Shown here piece by piece: positions 33,567 to 42,813 of a stretch of 64,000 bases of DNA. Under the pieces are notes generated by a model. It worked only from the letters and a program-made list of their open reading frames with translations. It did not search any database and was not told the origin of the DNA. This stretch comes from Nocardia rhamnosiphila NBRC 108938. GTDB lineage: Bacteria; Actinomycetota; Actinomycetes; Mycobacteriales; Mycobacteriaceae. A program made the translations under genes and the position numbers. The stretch covers positions 62,001 through 126,000 of the forward strand of contig NZ_JOAJ01000002.1 of assembly GCF_000720425.1 (NCBI RefSeq). Reading direction: 5' to 3'. Position 1 is the first letter of the stretch. Each line of letters begins with the position of its first letter.

Positions 33567-36494
33567 GTGCCGGGGCCACCGTCACGTGGAGACCGTCGGC
33601 CATTGGTGGGGCGTGTGGCGGAGATGGGTGCGCTCACCGACGCGATGACGATCGCCGAGTGCGGTGGAACCGTGGCCGTGGCGCTGGCGGGCGAGCCCGG
33701 GATCGGCAAGACCCGGCTGCTGGAGGCCGCCTGCGAGATCGCCCGCGAACGTGGCCATCAGGTGCTGGTCGGGCGATCGACCGAACTCGAGCGGGAGATT
33801 CCCTACTCGGCGGTCTTCGAGGCACTCGACGACGCGGTGCGCTCGCTGTCCGAGTCGGAGCTGTGCACACTGGCGCCGGAGGATCTGACGGAACTGGGCC
33901 GACTTTTCCCGGCGCTGGCCCGGTCGCCCCTTCCTGCCTCGGTCGAGACGACGATCGAGCGGCGGCGCTGCCAGCGCAGCGTGCGATCGGTCCTGCAGCT
34001 GCTGGCGATGCGGGCACCGACCGTGCTGGCCTTCGACGATCTACAGTGGGCCGATCACGCCTCGCTCGAAGTCCTCGCCTATCTCCTCCGCGGCGCGGTG
34101 CCGAATTGCTTGGTGATCCTCACGCATCGGACCGCTCGACTCCCGGCTGTTCATGCCGGGGCCCTCAGCCGGGCGTCCCGCGACGGCGTGCTGTCCGCGT
34201 TGGCACTGGGCCCGCTGTCGCTCACGGAGACAGCCGAACTGCTGGGCGACAGAGTGCACAGCCATGCCCTGTCGAGTTTGCATCACGAATGCGGCGGAAA
34301 TCCGTTCTACATGCAAGAACTCGCCCGTGCCGGGCGCCCCGGCGGGGAGACTGCCGGGCCCGGTCGGCCCGGGCACGGTCCCGAGGTTCCGCCGCTCGTC
34401 CAGGCGACCTTGGAGCAGGAAATCCGGGCGATGTCACCGGTAGCGCAGCGCTTGCTGCACGCCGCCGCGGTGGTCGGAGAGCCGTTCGACGTCGATCTGG
34501 CGGCGGAGATCGGCGCTCTCGGCCGCCGGGACACGGCGACAGCGATCGACGAACTGGTGTCGACACAGTTGGTACAGGCGACCCGAGTCAGCGGTCGGCT
34601 GGTGTTCCGGCATCCGCTGATTCGGCGCGCGGTCTACGAACAGATCGGCTACGGTTCGCGGCGCGAGGCGCACCATCGTGCCGCGGCGGTGCTGGCGGCG
34701 CGGGGCGCGGATCTATCGATCCGCGCTCACCATCTCGAACGCGGTAGCACCGTAGGCGACGAGGCGGCGATAGCGGTTCTGTCGGAAGCGGGAGCAGGGG
34801 CGGCGGCCCGTGCGCCGCTCAGTGCCGCACGCTGGTTCCGCGCGGCGTTGCGCTTGCTGCCCGCCGAAGCGACGAACGCGCGGAGACGCGAATTGGTGAT
34901 CGCCCGCTCCGAGGCGCTGAACTCGTGCGGCCGATTGCGCGAAAGCCGGGAAGTGCTCGACCGCGCCCTCGCCGAATTCGCGGGCGACGCGCCTCGCGCG
35001 GACCGCGCGCGGATGATGGCGATGCTCGCGGTCACCGAGCAGGGATTGGGGCATCCGGCGGAAGGTCATCGTCTTCTGTCGGCTGCCTTGGAGCTGGTGG
35101 ATCCGAACAGTGTCGAAGCGGCCTCGTATCGGCTGGAGCTGGCGAAAAGCCATATGGTCTGCGGTCGCTGGGGCGAGGCGATGGCAGTGGCGACCGAACT
35201 GATGCAGCTGGCGCGATCACGCACCGATCGCCGCCTCCACTTGCTCGCGACCGCGGCCAATGCGTACATGGCGACCACACAGTTGAATTTCCGGCTACAG
35301 CTGGGTCTGGACTACCTGGACGAGGCCGCGCGAAACCTGGGCACGCTCACCGACCGCGAGATCGCGCCCGAGTTGCTCAGCGGCTTCACCGATGTGACGT
35401 TCGCGGAGGTGAACTTCGAACGCTGGTCCGATGCCGTAGACCACGCCGATCGAGGGATCCGGATGTGCCGGGAGACAGGCTACGGCCGGCAGATGATCGA
35501 CCTCCTGCACTTGCAGGCGGTGGCGCTGCTGTTGCAGGGAAGACTCGCCCGGGCTCTCGTGGTCATCGATGACGCCGTGGAGACAGCTCTGCTGTTGGAT
35601 AATCCGCCGATGGTGGCCATGACGGAAGGGACCCGCTGCTGGGTGCTGTCCCTGCTCGGCCGCCATGAGGAAGCTCTCGCCCGAGGTGCGCACGCCGCCG
35701 AGATCGCGGCCGCGGCGCCACAGGGCGTCAATTCCCACCATCCGCCGTTGACGTACGGGGCAGCCTTGATCGCCGCGGGGGACCATGCGCGGGGGCGAGA
35801 CCAGATCGCCACTCGCGGCGGATACGGACACCTCGACAAGGTGAGTCCGACAGCCCTGTCCTATTGGCTGCGCCATCTGGCCGACGCCGAATTGGAATTG
35901 GGAGATCTCGACGCCGCGGACAGGGTGGTACGGCGCATGGAGGCACTCTCCGCGGGTGCGCCGATGATGCCCATGCGCGCCGGCGACGCTCGATACGCGC
36001 GGGCGCGTATCGAACTCGAACGAGGTAGAACGCGGTCCGCGGCGAACCTCGCACGGGAAGCCGTGCGACAGTACGAGAAGAGCGGGACGCCGATCGATGC
36101 CGCGCAGGCCCGGGTGCTGTTGGGACGTATCCTCGCGAGCTACGGCGAGACCGCCACTGCCCGGCGCGAGCTCGATACCGCGCTGGCGGTGTCGAACGCA
36201 CACGGAGCGGCCGATATGGCAGCCCGGGCCCGCGAAGCGCGCACCCGGCTCGACGAAACCTCTGCGGAGCCCGGCCACACACCCGTCTCCGCCTTCGACG
36301 GGCTCACCGGCCGGCAGCACGAGGTCGTCGGCCGGGTGGTCCGCGGACTGACGAACCGCCAGATCGCCGAGGAGTTGTTCGTCAGCGAGAAGACCGTCGA
36401 GGCGCACCTTTCCCGCTTGTACGCCAGACTGAACGTCTCCTCGCGTGCGGCGCTGGCCGCTTTTGCCGCTGTCGAGTACGCGCGACGGTCCTGA
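33567..36494 (+). CDS. Large LuxR-family ATPase regulator (LAL)
   Basis: 975 residues. N-terminal STAND/AAA ATPase with Walker A GEPGIGKT near 42-49 and Walker B VLAFDDLQWAD near 150, a long TPR-like helical middle, and a C-terminal LuxR helix-turn-helix (LTGRQHEVVGRVVRGLTNRQ, SEKTVEAHLSRLYARLNVSS). Such regulators activate secondary metabolism or sugar use after binding ligand and ATP. The GTG at 33567 is used, with GGAGGA before it. It stands at the left end of the natural-product island. Confidence 0.92.
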   Translation: MPGPPSRGDRRPLVGRVAEMGALTDAMTIAECGGTVAVALAGEPGIGKTRLLEAACEIARERGHQVLVGRSTELEREIPYSAVFEALDDAVRSLSESELCTLAPEDLTELGRLFPALARSPLPASVETTIERRRCQRSVRSVLQLLAMRAPTVLAFDDLQWADHASLEVLAYLLRGAVPNCLVILTHRTARLPAVHAGALSRASRDGVLSALALGPLSLTETAELLGDRVHSHALSSLHHECGGNPFYMQELARAGRPGGETAGPGRPGHGPEVPPLVQATLEQEIRAMSPVAQRLLHAAAVVGEPFDVDLAAEIGALGRRDTATAIDELVSTQLVQATRVSGRLVFRHPLIRRAVYEQIGYGSRREAHHRAAAVLAARGADLSIRAHHLERGSTVGDEAAIAVLSEAGAGAAARAPLSAARWFRAALRLLPAEATNARRRELVIARSEALNSCGRLRESREVLDRALAEFAGDAPRADRARMMAMLAVTEQGLGHPAEGHRLLSAALELVDPNSVEAASYRLELAKSHMVCGRWGEAMAVATELMQLARSRTDRRLHLLATAANAYMATTQLNFRLQLGLDYLDEAARNLGTLTDREIAPELLSGFTDVTFAEVNFERWSDAVDHADRGIRMCRETGYGRQMIDLLHLQAVALLLQGRLARALVVIDDAVETALLLDNPPMVAMTEGTRCWVLSLLGRHEEALARGAHAAEIAAAAPQGVNSHHPPLTYGAALIAAGDHARGRDQIATRGGYGHLDKVSPTALSYWLRHLADAELELGDLDAADRVVRRMEALSAGAPMMPMRAGDARYARARIELERGRTRSAANLAREAVRQYEKSGTPIDAAQARVLLGRILASYGETATARRELDTALAVSNAHGAADMAARAREARTRLDETSAEPGHTPVSAFDGLTGRQHEVVGRVVRGLTNRQIAEELFVSEKTVEAHLSRLYARLNVSSRAALAAFAAVEYARRS

Positions 36495-36710
36495 CTTCCG
36501 ACCGGCGCCACCCCGGACCACCGGCGCAGGCCGCACCCCGCTGCTCGGCCGAAACCCACCCGAGCCGTTCGCTGTTTCGCCGCAACGGTTCGCGGATACT
36601 TCGCGAGGCTCTCGCGGGCAACGCGACAGCCGGGACGGCCACCCGGTGTGGATTCCGCTGTTCGAGCCCGGCTCGGCCGTCGGCGAATGACCGCACCTTT
36701 CTTCGACGTA

Positions 36711-36724
36711 TAGGGTTTCCCCTA
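36711..36724. promoter_or_regulatory. TAGGG/CCCTA dyad
   Basis: TAGGG, TTTC, CCCTA forms a 14-base dyad about 65 bases before the tiny ORF at 36789. It resembles the GGG/CCC half-site style of sites bound by LuxR-type antibiotic regulators. The match is short, so this is only a candidate. Confidence 0.35.
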
Positions 36725-36788
36725 CTTGCTCGTATCGTCCGCTGTCGGCTTGAATATCGGTAAGGGAGTTTCTACTTCGGGAGTTTTC

Positions 36789-36863
36789 ATGAGTACGGTT
36801 GCGCCGGAAACGGCGGCTAGAATTTTTGAGGCGTCGGCAGAAACTCTCGATACGGGTCACTGA
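36789..36863 (+). CDS. Possible 24-aa peptide ORF
   Basis: ATG at 36789 preceded by GGGAG at 5 bases, encoding 24 residues that begin MSTVAPETAARIFEASAETL. No homologue is known to me. It lies in the leader of the regulator gene at 37044 and could be a leader or signalling peptide, or chance. Confidence 0.3.
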   Translation: MSTVAPETAARIFEASAETLDTGH

Positions 36864-37043
36864 TATCGGGGTGAAGAAAACCCTCGGGGTGGTACCTACT
36901 ACTCCGTCAGCGTCGGCATTTTTGTCTCGGCGAACTTCCGGTCCGGTGATAACTGCGGTTCCGGCAAACTGTGAGCCGTTTCCGCGCGCGCATTCCCGGA
37001 GGCGGCTGTCATCGAATTTCCGAATACTTCAGCGGAGGGTGTT

Positions 37044-38750
37044 GTGCGAAGTCATGCCGGGCGGCGCGCGCGGGAATTCATGGGACGGGAGGCGGAAATG
37101 CGCAAGATCGCGGACCTCTTGCGCGACGGTGTGCAGATGATCACCCTGATCGGCCCCGGCGGGGTGGGAAAGACCACGCTCGCCGAGTGGGCGCTGGATG
37201 AGCACTCCGGAGTGCCGAAGGCGGAGGTGTACTGGTCGCGGCTGGCCGATGTGGCTCGGGGCAGCGATATCGAAAGCGTGGCGGCGCACGTGCTGCGCTC
37301 GATACCGGGTGCCCCCTGCTCCGGGCCCCCGGCGGATGCGGAACTGGTACGGATACTGAGGGCGACCCCCGGCGAGCGGGTGGTGTTGGTACTGGACAGT
37401 TGCGAGCATGTCCTGACGGGGGTTTCGAGCCTGGTGGCGCAACTGATCGATTCCGTGCCCGCCTTGACGGTCATCGCGACAAGCAGGGAGAACGTGGGCT
37501 GGGTGGACGAGTACCTCGTGGCGGTTCCGCCGCTGTCCACTCCCGATGCGGTGGAGGTCCTGCGCAGGCGCGCCGAACGGATCGGACGCCCGCTGCGCGA
37601 CGATCCCGCCGCACACAGTGTCGCGTCCCGCATATGCCATGCGGTGGACAACAATCCATTGTTCGTCCGCTTGGCGGCGGCCCGGCTCCAGCACCTGCCG
37701 CCGGCAGGTGTTTTGAACGAACTGACCGGCGCCGATGACGATAGGCGATTACGGTGGCCGCGTGGTCCCGTGGCGGGCACGGATCCGCGTCATCGGGGTA
37801 TCCGCGACGCGATCGCCTGGTCTTATCAGCTCTGCGATATATCGGAGCGGGCACTGCTGGAACGGATGTCGGTGTTCGCGACCGGTGTCCCGGAGGCAGC
37901 GGAGGTCCCGAGGACAGTGGGCTTCGGGGTGGAGCCGGCGGCCGTCGCCGCTGTCTGTTCCGGCGACGGGGCACTCGCCGTGGACCAGGTGCCGGGGCTG
38001 CTGGAACGGTTGGCGGACAAGTCCCTGGTCGGCATGTGTATCACGGCCACCGCAGTGCGGTACCACCTGACCGGTAGCGTACGGCTGTTCGCGTGGGAGC
38101 GCCTGAACTCGGCGGGTCCGGAGCGAGCGAACCGGCTGCGTCGTCGACATCGCCGGTACTATCGCGACGGGTTGCGTGCCGTCCGGGACACCGGAAAGGG
38201 ACCGGACGGGCGAGATGGAATGCCCTGGGTTCGTGCCGCCCTGGGCGAAATCATCAGCGCCGTCGAAACCGGTCTGTCCGCCGCGGCCGAGGCGATGGTC
38301 GGACTCGAGATCGCCACCACACTGCTGTCCGTGCTGTCTTCGGCGGAGAGGACGGCGGCGGATCTCGTGGCGGCCGCCTCCTGGGCGGAATCGACGTCGG
38401 CGCTGGCGGCGGGGGACTACGAGCTCGCCCGTGCATCGTTTCGGCAGTTCGCGCTGGACCACGCGCACCCCGGCGGTGAGTGCGCCGTGCCGGCGTTGCC
38501 GCCACCGCCGTGGTCCCGGTGGGACGAGCTCACTCCGGCCGAGACCGAGGTCGCCCTGCTGGCAGCGGCCGGTTGGGCCAATCGCGAGATCGCGGTGCGC
38601 CGCGGCGCCTCGGTCCGAACGGTCGACGCCCAGCTGGCCGCCGTCCGGCACAAGTTGATGATCGCCTCCCGGGGTGAGATCGCGCGGCATGTGCCCGGCG
38701 AGATCACGCCGCGGATGCGGCACGAATCCAGCACACGTCTGCGCGCGTGA
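37044..38750 (+). CDS. LuxR-family ATPase regulator, short paralogue
   Basis: 568 residues. NB-ARC-like ATPase with Walker A GPGGVGKT at 37-44 and VLVLDSCEHV Walker B, a winged-helix region (HRGIRDAIAWSYQLCDISER) and a C-terminal LuxR domain (LTPAETEVALLAAAGWANRE ... VDAQLAAVRHKLMIASRGEI). It is paralogous to the 855-residue regulator at 54355-56922 over both ends, but lacks about 290 residues of the TPR-like sensor between them. GTG start after GGAGGG. It overlaps the region just before the P450 gene (38801), its probable target. Confidence 0.9.
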   Translation: MRSHAGRRAREFMGREAEMRKIADLLRDGVQMITLIGPGGVGKTTLAEWALDEHSGVPKAEVYWSRLADVARGSDIESVAAHVLRSIPGAPCSGPPADAELVRILRATPGERVVLVLDSCEHVLTGVSSLVAQLIDSVPALTVIATSRENVGWVDEYLVAVPPLSTPDAVEVLRRRAERIGRPLRDDPAAHSVASRICHAVDNNPLFVRLAAARLQHLPPAGVLNELTGADDDRRLRWPRGPVAGTDPRHRGIRDAIAWSYQLCDISERALLERMSVFATGVPEAAEVPRTVGFGVEPAAVAAVCSGDGALAVDQVPGLLERLADKSLVGMCITATAVRYHLTGSVRLFAWERLNSAGPERANRLRRRHRRYYRDGLRAVRDTGKGPDGRDGMPWVRAALGEIISAVETGLSAAAEAMVGLEIATTLLSVLSSAERTAADLVAAASWAESTSALAAGDYELARASFRQFALDHAHPGGECAVPALPPPPWSRWDELTPAETEVALLAAAGWANREIAVRRGASVRTVDAQLAAVRHKLMIASRGEIARHVPGEITPRMRHESSTRLRA

Positions 38751-38800
38751 CCCACCCGGCGGCGCGGCTGCTTCCAGAATTCACCGATCGAGGAGTCGTG

Positions 38801-40177
38801 ATGACTACTGCCATTGTGCCCGGAAAATCGCCACGGCGAGCGTGGCCACTCATAGGTCACGGCCTGCAGTTGCAGCGACGGCCGCTGGAATTTCTGGCCG
38901 AATTGCACGCGCTGCCCGAACCGGTCGTTCGCATCCGGCTCGGTCGCGACGAGGCCTATGTGGTGACGGCCCCTGAGCTCCTCGATTCCTTACTGCGCGG
39001 GAAGATCTCACAGCGCGTGGAGAAGGGCGCGTTCTTCGATGCCATGCGAGTAGTGCTCGGTGACGGAATCGTCGTCTCCGCCGAACCGAAACATATGCGT
39101 CATCGCCGGTTGATGGCACCGGGTTTCCATCGCGAGCGAGTCGCGGGATATATCGACATCATGGCCGACAGTACGGCGAGTATGGTCGATGCCTGGCACG
39201 CCGGGCAACGAATCGAACTGGACCGGGAACTGGGTGGGCTGGCCATGCGGATCGTGGCGCGGGCCCTGTTCTCCAGTGATATCGCCGAAGACCTGGTGCG
39301 TGAGTCGCTGCGGGCATTCCCGGTCATCGTCGCCGAACTGCCGAAACGGACGATGATGCCCTGGCTGGCCCGGCTGCCGCTGCGTAACCGCGCTTTCGAC
39401 GCCGCAGTGCGGCGACTGATCACCGTCGTCGATCGCATCATCGCGGAGTACCGGGCCCATCAGGAGGATCACCACGATCTCGTCTCGATGCTCATCGCTG
39501 CCCGATTCGACGACGGCACCGGGCTCAGCGACCAGGAGATCCGGGACGAAGTCATGACGATGTTCGCGGCAGGTTACGAAACCGTCTCGAATACTCTGGC
39601 TTTCGCATTCCACGAACTCGGGCAGCGTCGGGATATCCTCGACCGTCTGGAGCGTGAAGTGTCCGAGGTCCTCGGTGACGGGCCGGTGCGCGCGGACAAT
39701 ATCCGTGATCTCGTCTTCACCGAAAAGGTCGTCACCGAAACGCTGCGCCGCTACTGTCCGCCCTGGCTCGGCATGCGGGAGACAACGGCGGAAATCGAAC
39801 TCGGCGGCGTCGCAATCCCCGAGGGCGCAACGATCATCTACTCCAACTACGCGCTGCACAACGATCCGAACTATTTCGCGGACCCGGCGACCTTCGACCC
39901 GGATCGGTGGACCCCGGAATACCGCAAGAAGGTGACCCGCAGCGGGGCGTTCCAGCCTTTCGGCATAGGCAATCGCAATTGTATCGGCGAGCCTTTCGCC
40001 TGGCTGGAGGCGACGGCGATTCTGGCGACGGTGGTCGCCCGGGTCCGGCTGGAGCCGGTGCCCGGAGTGGCAGTGCGCGAGATCGCGGCGGCCACTGTAC
40101 AGCTCGATCGGTTGCCGATGATCGCGCATCCGCATCAGTGCTGGATCAAGCCGCCCACCGGAGTGGGCGTGACGTGA
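38801..40177 (+). CDS. Cytochrome P450
   Basis: 458 residues. I-helix MFAAGYETVSNTLAF, helix K ETLRRYCP with intact ExxR, and heme loop FQPFGIGNRNCIGEPFA. It resembles the pentalenene-oxygenase-like branch of bacterial P450s that act on terpenes or fatty acids. GAGGAG 6 bases before the ATG at 38801 decides the start over a GTG at 38747 that lies inside the regulator gene. It overlaps the convergent Nudix gene by 43 bases. Confidence 0.92.
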   Translation: MTTAIVPGKSPRRAWPLIGHGLQLQRRPLEFLAELHALPEPVVRIRLGRDEAYVVTAPELLDSLLRGKISQRVEKGAFFDAMRVVLGDGIVVSAEPKHMRHRRLMAPGFHRERVAGYIDIMADSTASMVDAWHAGQRIELDRELGGLAMRIVARALFSSDIAEDLVRESLRAFPVIVAELPKRTMMPWLARLPLRNRAFDAAVRRLITVVDRIIAEYRAHQEDHHDLVSMLIAARFDDGTGLSDQEIRDEVMTMFAAGYETVSNTLAFAFHELGQRRDILDRLEREVSEVLGDGPVRADNIRDLVFTEKVVTETLRRYCPPWLGMRETTAEIELGGVAIPEGATIIYSNYALHNDPNYFADPATFDPDRWTPEYRKKVTRSGAFQPFGIGNRNCIGEPFAWLEATAILATVVARVRLEPVPGVAVREIAAATVQLDRLPMIAHPHQCWIKPPTGVGVT

Positions 40178-40602
40178 CCGGTTGCCGGGAGGGTCCGCGC
40201 GAGAGCCAGTCCGGTATCGACAAGCGATGACCGGCGCAGCGAGGCGACCGCGCCGATCGGCGTCCAGGTCGGCTCGACGGTTGCCCCGTTCGGTTCGGCT
40301 CGCAACCGACCGCGTGTGACGCGGACGCGGTAGAAGATCCCGACATTCTGATGCTCGACTCCCGCACGGGCAACGGCCGCGGGGATAACCCGGGAATCGA
40401 CACCCAGCAGGCGTTCGACGACCCCCTCGTAACCGGTCTCCTCGGCGAGTTCCCGGGTCACCGCGCAGAAGGGGTCCTCCGCATGCTCGACCCGACCGCC
40501 TGGAAGCGTCCACGTGGGCTCGTCGCTTCCGGCCACATGCCGGGCAAGTAGCACCCGGCCCTGTTCGAGGCAGACGGCGTATGCCGCGATCCTGAAGCTC
40601 AC
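40135..40602 (-). CDS. Nudix hydrolase
   Basis: 155 residues with a complete Nudix box, GGRVEHAEDPFCAVTRELAE followed by ETGYEG, which binds Mg and cleaves a nucleoside- or terpenyl-diphosphate linkage. Start is a GTG at 40602; ribosome site is weak. It follows the LLM oxidoreductase on the same strand (53-base gap), so they are probably co-transcribed. Confidence 0.87.
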   Translation of the reverse strand: MSFRIAAYAVCLEQGRVLLARHVAGSDEPTWTLPGGRVEHAEDPFCAVTRELAEETGYEGVVERLLGVDSRVIPAAVARAGVEHQNVGIFYRVRVTRGRLRAEPNGATVEPTWTPIGAVASLRRSSLVDTGLALARTLPATGHVTPTPVGGLIQH

Positions 40603-40655
40603 CCGAGGGACTATATTTCGCCGTCCGGCCGCGCCGGTGACGATGAATCGCTGAT

Positions 40656-41579
40656 CTATAGCGTTCCAGGGGTGGACACGGCCGGCACGATCGCCGACAG
40701 TTCGCGCCATTCTCGCAACGGCACAGTGGCCGGATCGGTGCCCACAACCTGCAGACAGACATGGTCGGCGCCCGCCGACAGATGTCGGCGCACACGTTTC
40801 TCGATCGCATTCAGATCGCCGTAGGCCATGATCGCGTCGACCAGCCGGCCGCTGGGACCGGCGATATCGTCGTCCCCGAAACCCAACCTGCGCAGATTCG
40901 CCGCCTGATGCGGGGCGCCGGACGCGTATGCGGCGACGTAGGACCGGGCAAGCTCACGAGCGCGGCCGATATCGGGGTCGAAGACGATCGGTTGCTCCAT
41001 GCCGAGAAACGACTCCGGCCCCATCACTTCTCTGGCCCGAGCCGTATGTTCGACCGGAGCGAAGTAGGGGTGTGCTCCCCAGGTCCGCTGTGCCGCGAGT
41101 GCCAGCATCTTCGGCCCCAGAGCTCCTACCACCCGCCGAACCGGAAGAGCCGGGACCGGCCCGTGCGAGGGCACCGCATCCATCGCATCCAGATATCCAC
41201 CCATCAAAGCCAAGGGCCGGCCGACGGAGGGGATCGTGACTCCACCGGCCGTGATCGGCCGGCCCCCGACGCGATGTCCTCCGAGCCCCAGGAGATAACG
41301 ACCGGGGAAGGCTTCACCGAGCGCCCGCTCGGCCATGGCCATCGAGATCGGTTCCCGCAGTGCGACATTGGCGATTGCCGATGCCACCACGATCCTTCGG
41401 GTGGCCGACAGCAGCAACCATGCCTGCCCGATGGCGTCCCGGCCGAGCCCTTCGCCGTACCAGAGCGCACCGAAACCCAGTTCCTCGATCTCCGCGGCGG
41501 CATCGCGCACCGCGGCCGCCGGCTGCCGGTCGAAGGCCCACGTCCATATCCCGACGACACCTGGGTCCTGTTGCTTCAT
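40656..41579 (-). CDS. LLM-class (luciferase-like, F420-dependent) oxidoreductase
   Basis: 307 residues of the luciferase-like monooxygenase fold, beginning with VGIWTWAFDRQPAAAVRDAA and containing the glycine-rich GRYLLGLGGHRVGG loop. Members of this actinobacterial subfamily use F420 or FMN. It is divergent from a TetR gene, with three inverted repeats built on GGAGA/TCTCC between them. Confidence 0.9.
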   Translation of the reverse strand: MKQQDPGVVGIWTWAFDRQPAAAVRDAAAEIEELGFGALWYGEGLGRDAIGQAWLLLSATRRIVVASAIANVALREPISMAMAERALGEAFPGRYLLGLGGHRVGGRPITAGGVTIPSVGRPLALMGGYLDAMDAVPSHGPVPALPVRRVVGALGPKMLALAAQRTWGAHPYFAPVEHTARAREVMGPESFLGMEQPIVFDPDIGRARELARSYVAAYASGAPHQAANLRRLGFGDDDIAGPSGRLVDAIMAYGDLNAIEKRVRRHLSAGADHVCLQVVGTDPATVPLREWRELSAIVPAVSTPGTL

Positions 41580-41597
41580 CCGATTCTCCAGAACTCA

Positions 41598-41618
41598 TAC
41601 CGGAGAGGTTCTCCAGTA
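41598..41618. promoter_or_regulatory. TetR operator site A
   Basis: TAC-C-GGAGA-GGT-TCTCC-A-GTA, a 21-base dyad with one outer mismatch pair and a 3-base centre. It lies 19 bases from the LLM oxidoreductase start. A second copy follows at 41636-41648, and a shorter TTCTCCAGAA dyad is at 41584-41593. Confidence 0.65.
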
Positions 41619-41635
41619 TTGTCCGGATGGGATAT

Positions 41636-41648
41636 GGAGAACTTCTCC
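41636..41648. promoter_or_regulatory. TetR operator site B
   Basis: GGAGAACTTCTCC is a perfect 13-base dyad, 18 bases upstream of the TetR ATG and 34 bases (centre to centre) from site A. The shared GGAGA/TCTCC arms point to one repressor controlling both divergent genes. Confidence 0.65.
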
Positions 41649-41666
41649 GGTTCACAAGAGGTAGGG

Positions 41667-42290
41667 ATGAGATCGCACGCGCGGCGCAACTACGACCAGA
41701 TCTTGCAGGCAGCGACCGTGGTGTTCGCCGACTCCGGCCCCGACGCATCCCTCAACGAGATCGCTCGCCGGGCGGGTGTGGGGCCGGGAACTCTGTACCG
41801 GCACTTCCCGAATCGCCAGTGTCTGCAGACTGCCGTGTTGAGCGAACGCATCGAGAAGCTGCGCGGGGAGGGCGCCGATCTCCTGCGCCTGCCCGACGCC
41901 GACCTCGCCCTGGTGCGATGGTTGTCTTTGCTACTACTGCACACTCGTAGCGATAAAGGGCTCGGAGCGGCGGCACTCACCGGCACGACCGATCAGAGCG
42001 CGCAGTGCCGGACAGCCATCGTGGATACCGCCGCCCACTTGGTCGCCCGCGCAAAGGACCGCGGCACAGTCCGAAACGACACCTCCGCCGACGACCTCGT
42101 ACACCTGGTAGCCGGTATAGGCCTGGCCACCGAGCACCAGTCCGACTCCGCTCAGGCCGAACGCCTCCTCGGCACCGCACTCAGAGGAATCGGCATGTCG
42201 GAGATACCCGGCCAGGAATCGGGGAGCTCGGGGGCAGGAGCGGCTATCGGGCATCCCGCCTGCGGCTCAGCGTCTCGAGAGTCGCGGTGA
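41667..42290 (+). CDS. TetR-family regulator
   Basis: 207 residues; helix-turn-helix LNEIARRAGVGPGTLYRHFP near 33-52 and a C-terminal domain of the SbtR type (VRWLSLLLLHTRSDKGLGAA). It very likely represses itself and the divergent LLM/Nudix pair through the GGAGA dyads. RBS AGAGGTAGGG. Its last 47 bases overlap the convergent DUF4259-like gene. Confidence 0.9.
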   Translation: MRSHARRNYDQILQAATVVFADSGPDASLNEIARRAGVGPGTLYRHFPNRQCLQTAVLSERIEKLRGEGADLLRLPDADLALVRWLSLLLLHTRSDKGLGAAALTGTTDQSAQCRTAIVDTAAHLVARAKDRGTVRNDTSADDLVHLVAGIGLATEHQSDSAQAERLLGTALRGIGMSEIPGQESGSSGAGAAIGHPACGSASRESR

Positions 42291-42663
42291 GGTGCGCGAT
42301 GTGGCGTGGGTCGCTCGACCGTAATTCCAGGAACTCGCGATCCTCGCCCGCCTCACGCAGCTGCGTCAGCCACGTGACCAGCGCGGCAGTGCCCGCGGGA
42401 GTCGAGACGAACAGGGTCCCGCCGCACGTCGGGTCGGCGAGCTGTGCGGTGTCTCCGGTGAGGATCTCGGCGAGCGCCAAAGCCGTCACGTCGTACAGAT
42501 ACTCGTCTTCGGTGGGATCGCCGCCGAGCAACCCCGCCGTGCGGACGGCGTTCACCAGTTCATCGGCCGTGACCTGGTCCCGGCCTTCGGAGATCTCCTC
42601 GATCAGGGCCAGCACTTCCAGACCCTCGTCGCTCTCCAGCGCCTTGACGCCCCATGCACCCAC
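42244..42663 (-). CDS. DUF4259-like protein
   Basis: 139 residues beginning MGAWGVKALESDEGLEVL, the typical opening of DUF4259 proteins (MGxWGxxxxxxD). The rest is acidic and helical. No function is known. The GTG giving MGAWG (42663) is preferred over a GTG three codons upstream. Tail overlaps the TetR gene end. Confidence 0.75.
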   Translation of the reverse strand: MGAWGVKALESDEGLEVLALIEEISEGRDQVTADELVNAVRTAGLLGGDPTEDEYLYDVTALALAEILTGDTAQLADPTCGGTLFVSTPAGTAALVTWLTQLREAGEDREFLELRSSDPRHIAHLTATLETLSRRRDAR

Positions 42664-42813
42664 AGCCCTCACTCTAGCGACGGCCTCGAACGGTCATCCC
42701 CCGCGCACACCGCCGGCACCCGGTACGACACCCACGCAGGTTTCCTCCCGGCGAACACCGCGACCCCGCGCCACAAACGGCCCTCGGATCGGGAAGCGGC
42801 GGCGAACTATCGG

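Larger units (their letters stand above)
36495..37043. other. 549-base non-coding region between two LuxR-type regulator genes
   Basis: Lower G+C than its surroundings in its middle part (36700-36930). It contains a TAGGG-TTTC-CCCTA dyad at 36711-36724 and one tiny ORF (36789-36863) with a good ribosome site. No larger ORF with convincing codon use is visible. Probably a regulatory region for the gene at 37044. Confidence 0.6.
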
